From the NCBI GenBank assembly GCA_027023165.1, contig JALVWX010000235.1:1-6483 (forward strand): a stretch of 6,483 bases of DNA. The letters are read 5' to 3'. The stretch is from Thermococcus sp. (lineage in GTDB: Archaea; Methanobacteriota_B; Thermococci; Thermococcales; Thermococcaceae). A program made the position numbers and the translations under genes. Shown here piece by piece: positions 5,096-6,483 of this stretch (position 1 is its first letter; every line of letters begins with the position of its first letter). Under the pieces are notes generated by a model. That model saw only the letters and a list, made by a program, of their open reading frames with translations, searched no databases and was not told the origin of the DNA.

Positions 5096-5653
5096 GTGAA
5101 GGAAGTCCTCATAATCACGAAGCCGTCTGTGGTGAAGGTTCTCTCCGAGGAAACGCGCTTCAAAATCCTCCAGCTCCTCCGTGAGAGGCCGATGGGAATC
5201 AGCGAGCTTAGCGAGAGACTAGGAAAGGACAGGACGACGGTGTACCGGCACGTGAAGATCCTTCAGCGAGCGGGACTCGTCGAGGAGGTAGAAGAACACG
5301 GCAACGAACGGATATACTCAAGAAGCGCCCGCCTCTTCCTCATAAAAGCAGACCCGGACGAAAGCATAGAGCAGTTCAGGAGGGCCTACCTCCAAGTGGA
5401 AGCAGAAAAGCTCATCGGGATAATCGAGAAAGCAGGATTCAAAGTCAAAAATAGGGCAGCACTTACGGAGCTTGTGAGAGACGTCCTGAACGAGATAGAG
5501 CTTAACTCCCAGCCGATAATCAAGAGGATCTCGGAGGCCAGCGTGGAGCTGACCGAGGTGGAGCTTTTCCACCTCCTCAACATGCTCGTCTTCATGCAGA
5601 GCTGTGAGCTGTGCGGAAAAGCGCGGAAGATGCGTGAGCTTATTGAGCTTTGA
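5096..5653 (+). CDS. ArsR-family winged-helix transcriptional regulator (second of operon), with CxxC
   Basis: 185 aa, starting at GTG 5096, which lies 2 bp after the DUF211 stop; GGAGG at 5084-5088 inside that gene is its ribosome binding site, so the two are translationally coupled. The winged HTH spans residues about 12-80: EETRFKILQLL (18-28), MGISELSERLGKDRTTVYRHVKILQRAGLVEE (33-64), and the wing to NERIYSRSARLF (70-81). It is clearly paralogous to the first regulator of the operon, sharing the pattern 'ExTRxKILxLLRxRxMxISxLSExLGKxxxTxYxHxxxLxxAGLVE'. The rest is helical; near the end lies CELC (C170, C173), absent from the first regulator, which could bind a metal or form a disulphide. 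A hairpin with a T5 run follows at 5692-5712. It is the nearest gene upstream of the amylase, but the amylase has its own promoter. Confidence 0.88.
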   Translation: MKEVLIITKPSVVKVLSEETRFKILQLLRERPMGISELSERLGKDRTTVYRHVKILQRAGLVEEVEEHGNERIYSRSARLFLIKADPDESIEQFRRAYLQVEAEKLIGIIEKAGFKVKNRAALTELVRDVLNEIELNSQPIIKRISEASVELTEVELFHLLNMLVFMQSCELCGKARKMRELIEL

Positions 5654-5691
5654 CCAGTTTTCAGGTTCTCTCCCAAAAGCGGCCTTTGGCT

Positions 5692-5712
5692 GGAACATTC
5701 CGTTCCGTTTTT
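5692..5712 (+). terminator. Hairpin plus T5, probable terminator of the regulator operon
   Basis: GGAAC (5692-5696), ATTCC (5697-5701) and GTTCC (5702-5706) form a 5-bp stem with a 5-nt loop, followed by G and five T (5708-5712). It lies 38 bp after the last stop of the operon and about 45 bp before the amylase BRE. Archaeal termination depends mainly on the T-run; the stem is short, so confidence is moderate. Confidence 0.45.
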
Positions 5713-5757
5713 CAGTCCCAGCATCGTGTTCTTTTACGTTCCCCAGTGAACATTAGT

Positions 5758-5772
5758 GGAAAAGCTTAAATA
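5758..5772 (+). promoter_or_regulatory. BRE/TATA promoter of the alpha-amylase
   Basis: ggaaaag (5758-5764) and cttaaata (5765-5772) form a consensus-like archaeal BRE/TATA. The predicted transcription start is near 5794-5796, giving a leader of about 33 nt to the ATG at 5829, including AGGTGG at 5818-5823 as the ribosome binding site. Confidence 0.7.
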
Positions 5773-5789
5773 TTTCACCGTCAGTGATA
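5773..5789 (+). promoter_or_regulatory. Thermococcales glycolytic motif (TGM) in the amylase promoter
   Basis: TTTCAC (5773-5778), five bases CGTCA (5779-5783) and GTGATA (5784-5789) match the TGM consensus TATCAC-N5-GTGATA with a single mismatch in the left half. The TGM is bound by Tgr/TrmBL1, a TrmB-family sugar-responsive regulator of Thermococcales. Here it directly follows the TATA box and ends a few bases before the predicted start. In known cases this location gives repression that is relieved by maltodextrins, whereas gluconeogenic genes carry the motif upstream of the BRE. So induction of the amylase by starch sugars is expected (inference). Confidence 0.8.
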
Positions 5790-5828
5790 TAAAAGGGCAC
5801 AATGCCCCAAAGGATGCAGGTGGTTGCC

Positions 5829-6483
5829 ATGAGCAGAAAAGTCCTTGTGCTGTTTTTGATACTGCTGGTTGCCCTGAGCGTTTCTGCCGTCCCCGCCAGG
5901 GCTGAAACTCTAGAAAACGGCGGCGTCATAATGCAGGCCTTCTACTGGGACGTTCCCGGGGGCGGAATCTGGTGGGACACAATAAGGGAGAAGATACCCG
6001 ACTGGGCCAGCGCGGGAATCTCGGCCATATGGATTCCCCCAGCGAGCAAGGGCATGAGCGGCGGCTATTCGATGGGCTACGACCCCTACGACTTCTTCGA
6101 CCTCGGCGAATATAACCAGAAGGGGACCGTCGAGACCCGCTTTGGTTCAAAGCAGGAATTGATTAACATGATAAACACCGCCCACGCATACAACATGAAG
6201 GTGATAGCCGACATCGTCATAAACCACCGCGCCGGTGGAGATCAGGAGTGGAACCCATACACAAACAGCTACACCTGGACGGATTTCTCCGGTGTTGCAT
6301 CAGGCAAGTACAAGGCCCACTACATGGATTTCCACCCAGACAACTACAGCACCTCAGATGAAGGAACGTTCGGAGGCTTCCCCGATATAGATCACCTCGT
6401 CCCGTTCAATCAGTACTGGCTCTGGGCGAGCAACGAGAGCTACGCGGCTCTGCTGAGAAGCATAGGCGTTGATGCCTGGCGCT
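5829..6483 (+). CDS. amyA: Secreted alpha-amylase, GH13 (partial, C-terminus beyond window)
   Basis: The first 218 codons of an extracellular endo-acting alpha-1,4-glucanase that degrades starch. The start is ATG 5829 behind AGGTGG (5818-5823); in-frame ATGs at 5802 and 5814 lack such a site and would spoil the signal peptide. Residues 1-25 are a Sec signal (SRK, then a hydrophobic core [15 protein letters not shown], then ARA), with cleavage expected before ETLENGG. The (beta/alpha)8 barrel follows: [18 protein letters not shown] (35-52), [29 protein letters not shown] (66-94), and conserved region I, DIVINH (128-133). The window ends in conserved region II, GVDAWR (213-218), just before the catalytic Asp expected at residue 220. 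Family members are about 450-460 aa. At the position corresponding to the P. woesei/P. furiosus motif with the Zn-ligand Cys, this protein has PDIDHL (185-190), so Cys is replaced by Asp, as I recall for several Thermococcus amylases. Regulation is by the TGM-bearing promoter. Confidence 0.95.
   Translation, partial: MSRKVLVLFLILLVALSVSAVPARAETLENGGVIMQAFYWDVPGGGIWWDTIREKIPDWASAGISAIWIPPASKGMSGGYSMGYDPYDFFDLGEYNQKGTVETRFGSKQELINMINTAHAYNMKVIADIVINHRAGGDQEWNPYTNSYTWTDFSGVASGKYKAHYMDFHPDNYSTSDEGTFGGFPDIDHLVPFNQYWLWASNESYAALLRSIGVDAWR

Noticed and set aside
5692..5706. SurR-type site (AAC-N5-GTT at 5694-5704)
   Set aside because: Only the second part of the GTTn3AACn5GTT pattern is present; the upstream GTT is missing, and the element fits a hairpin-T5 terminator better.
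1..6483. CRISPR array, transposase or complete insertion sequence
   Set aside because: No regularly spaced repeats and no transposase-like protein in any frame; the only flanking repeat pair (1552/2242) encloses an unrelated hypothetical gene.

Overview
This window is almost certainly from a hyperthermophilic archaeon of the order Thermococcales, most likely Thermococcus. The evidence is a secreted GH13 alpha-amylase of the Thermococcus/Pyrococcus type, an ADP-forming acyl-CoA synthetase alpha subunit of the archaeal kind, BRE/TATA promoters, GGTG/GGAGG ribosome binding sites close to the starts, and a near-perfect Thermococcales glycolytic motif (TGM). From memory, the order acyl-CoA synthetase alpha subunit / ArsR regulator / DUF211 / ArsR regulator / alpha-amylase matches T. 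kodakarensis TK1880 to TK1884. That correspondence is recalled, not searched.

Left part (1-2567): the 3' end of a metallo-beta-lactamase-fold hydrolase (1-123) is followed by a lower-GC stretch of accessory character. It holds a DUF234-type archaeal ATPase with a C-terminal PD-(D/E)xK nuclease fold (184-1551, +), an unrecognised protein that may have a PH-like domain (1558-2187, -), a small AF2212-type (DUF104) VapB antitoxin (2276-2464, +), and an overlapping 37-codon remnant that looks like the two ends of a PIN-domain VapC toxin joined by a large deletion (2454-2567, +).

Right part (2581-6483): this is GC-richer core metabolism. The acyl-CoA synthetase alpha subunit (2581-3990, -) is divergent from a three-gene operon of an ArsR-like regulator, a DUF211 protein and a second ArsR-like regulator (4203-5653, +). 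The 213-bp gap between them holds both promoters and two repeat clusters that could be operators. After a probable terminator, the alpha-amylase (5829 to the window end, +) has its own promoter, with the TGM placed between the TATA box and the predicted transcription start. This is the arrangement known for sugar-induced (Tgr/TrmBL1-repressed) genes. The amylase is cut by the window end just before its catalytic Asp.

Functionally, the right part joins starch breakdown outside the cell to energy conservation: the acyl-CoA synthetase makes ATP from CoA thioesters produced in peptide or sugar fermentation. The ArsR-DUF211-ArsR operon has no assigned role and is the best candidate here for an undescribed regulatory unit. 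No CRISPR array, rRNA, tRNA or intact insertion sequence was seen.
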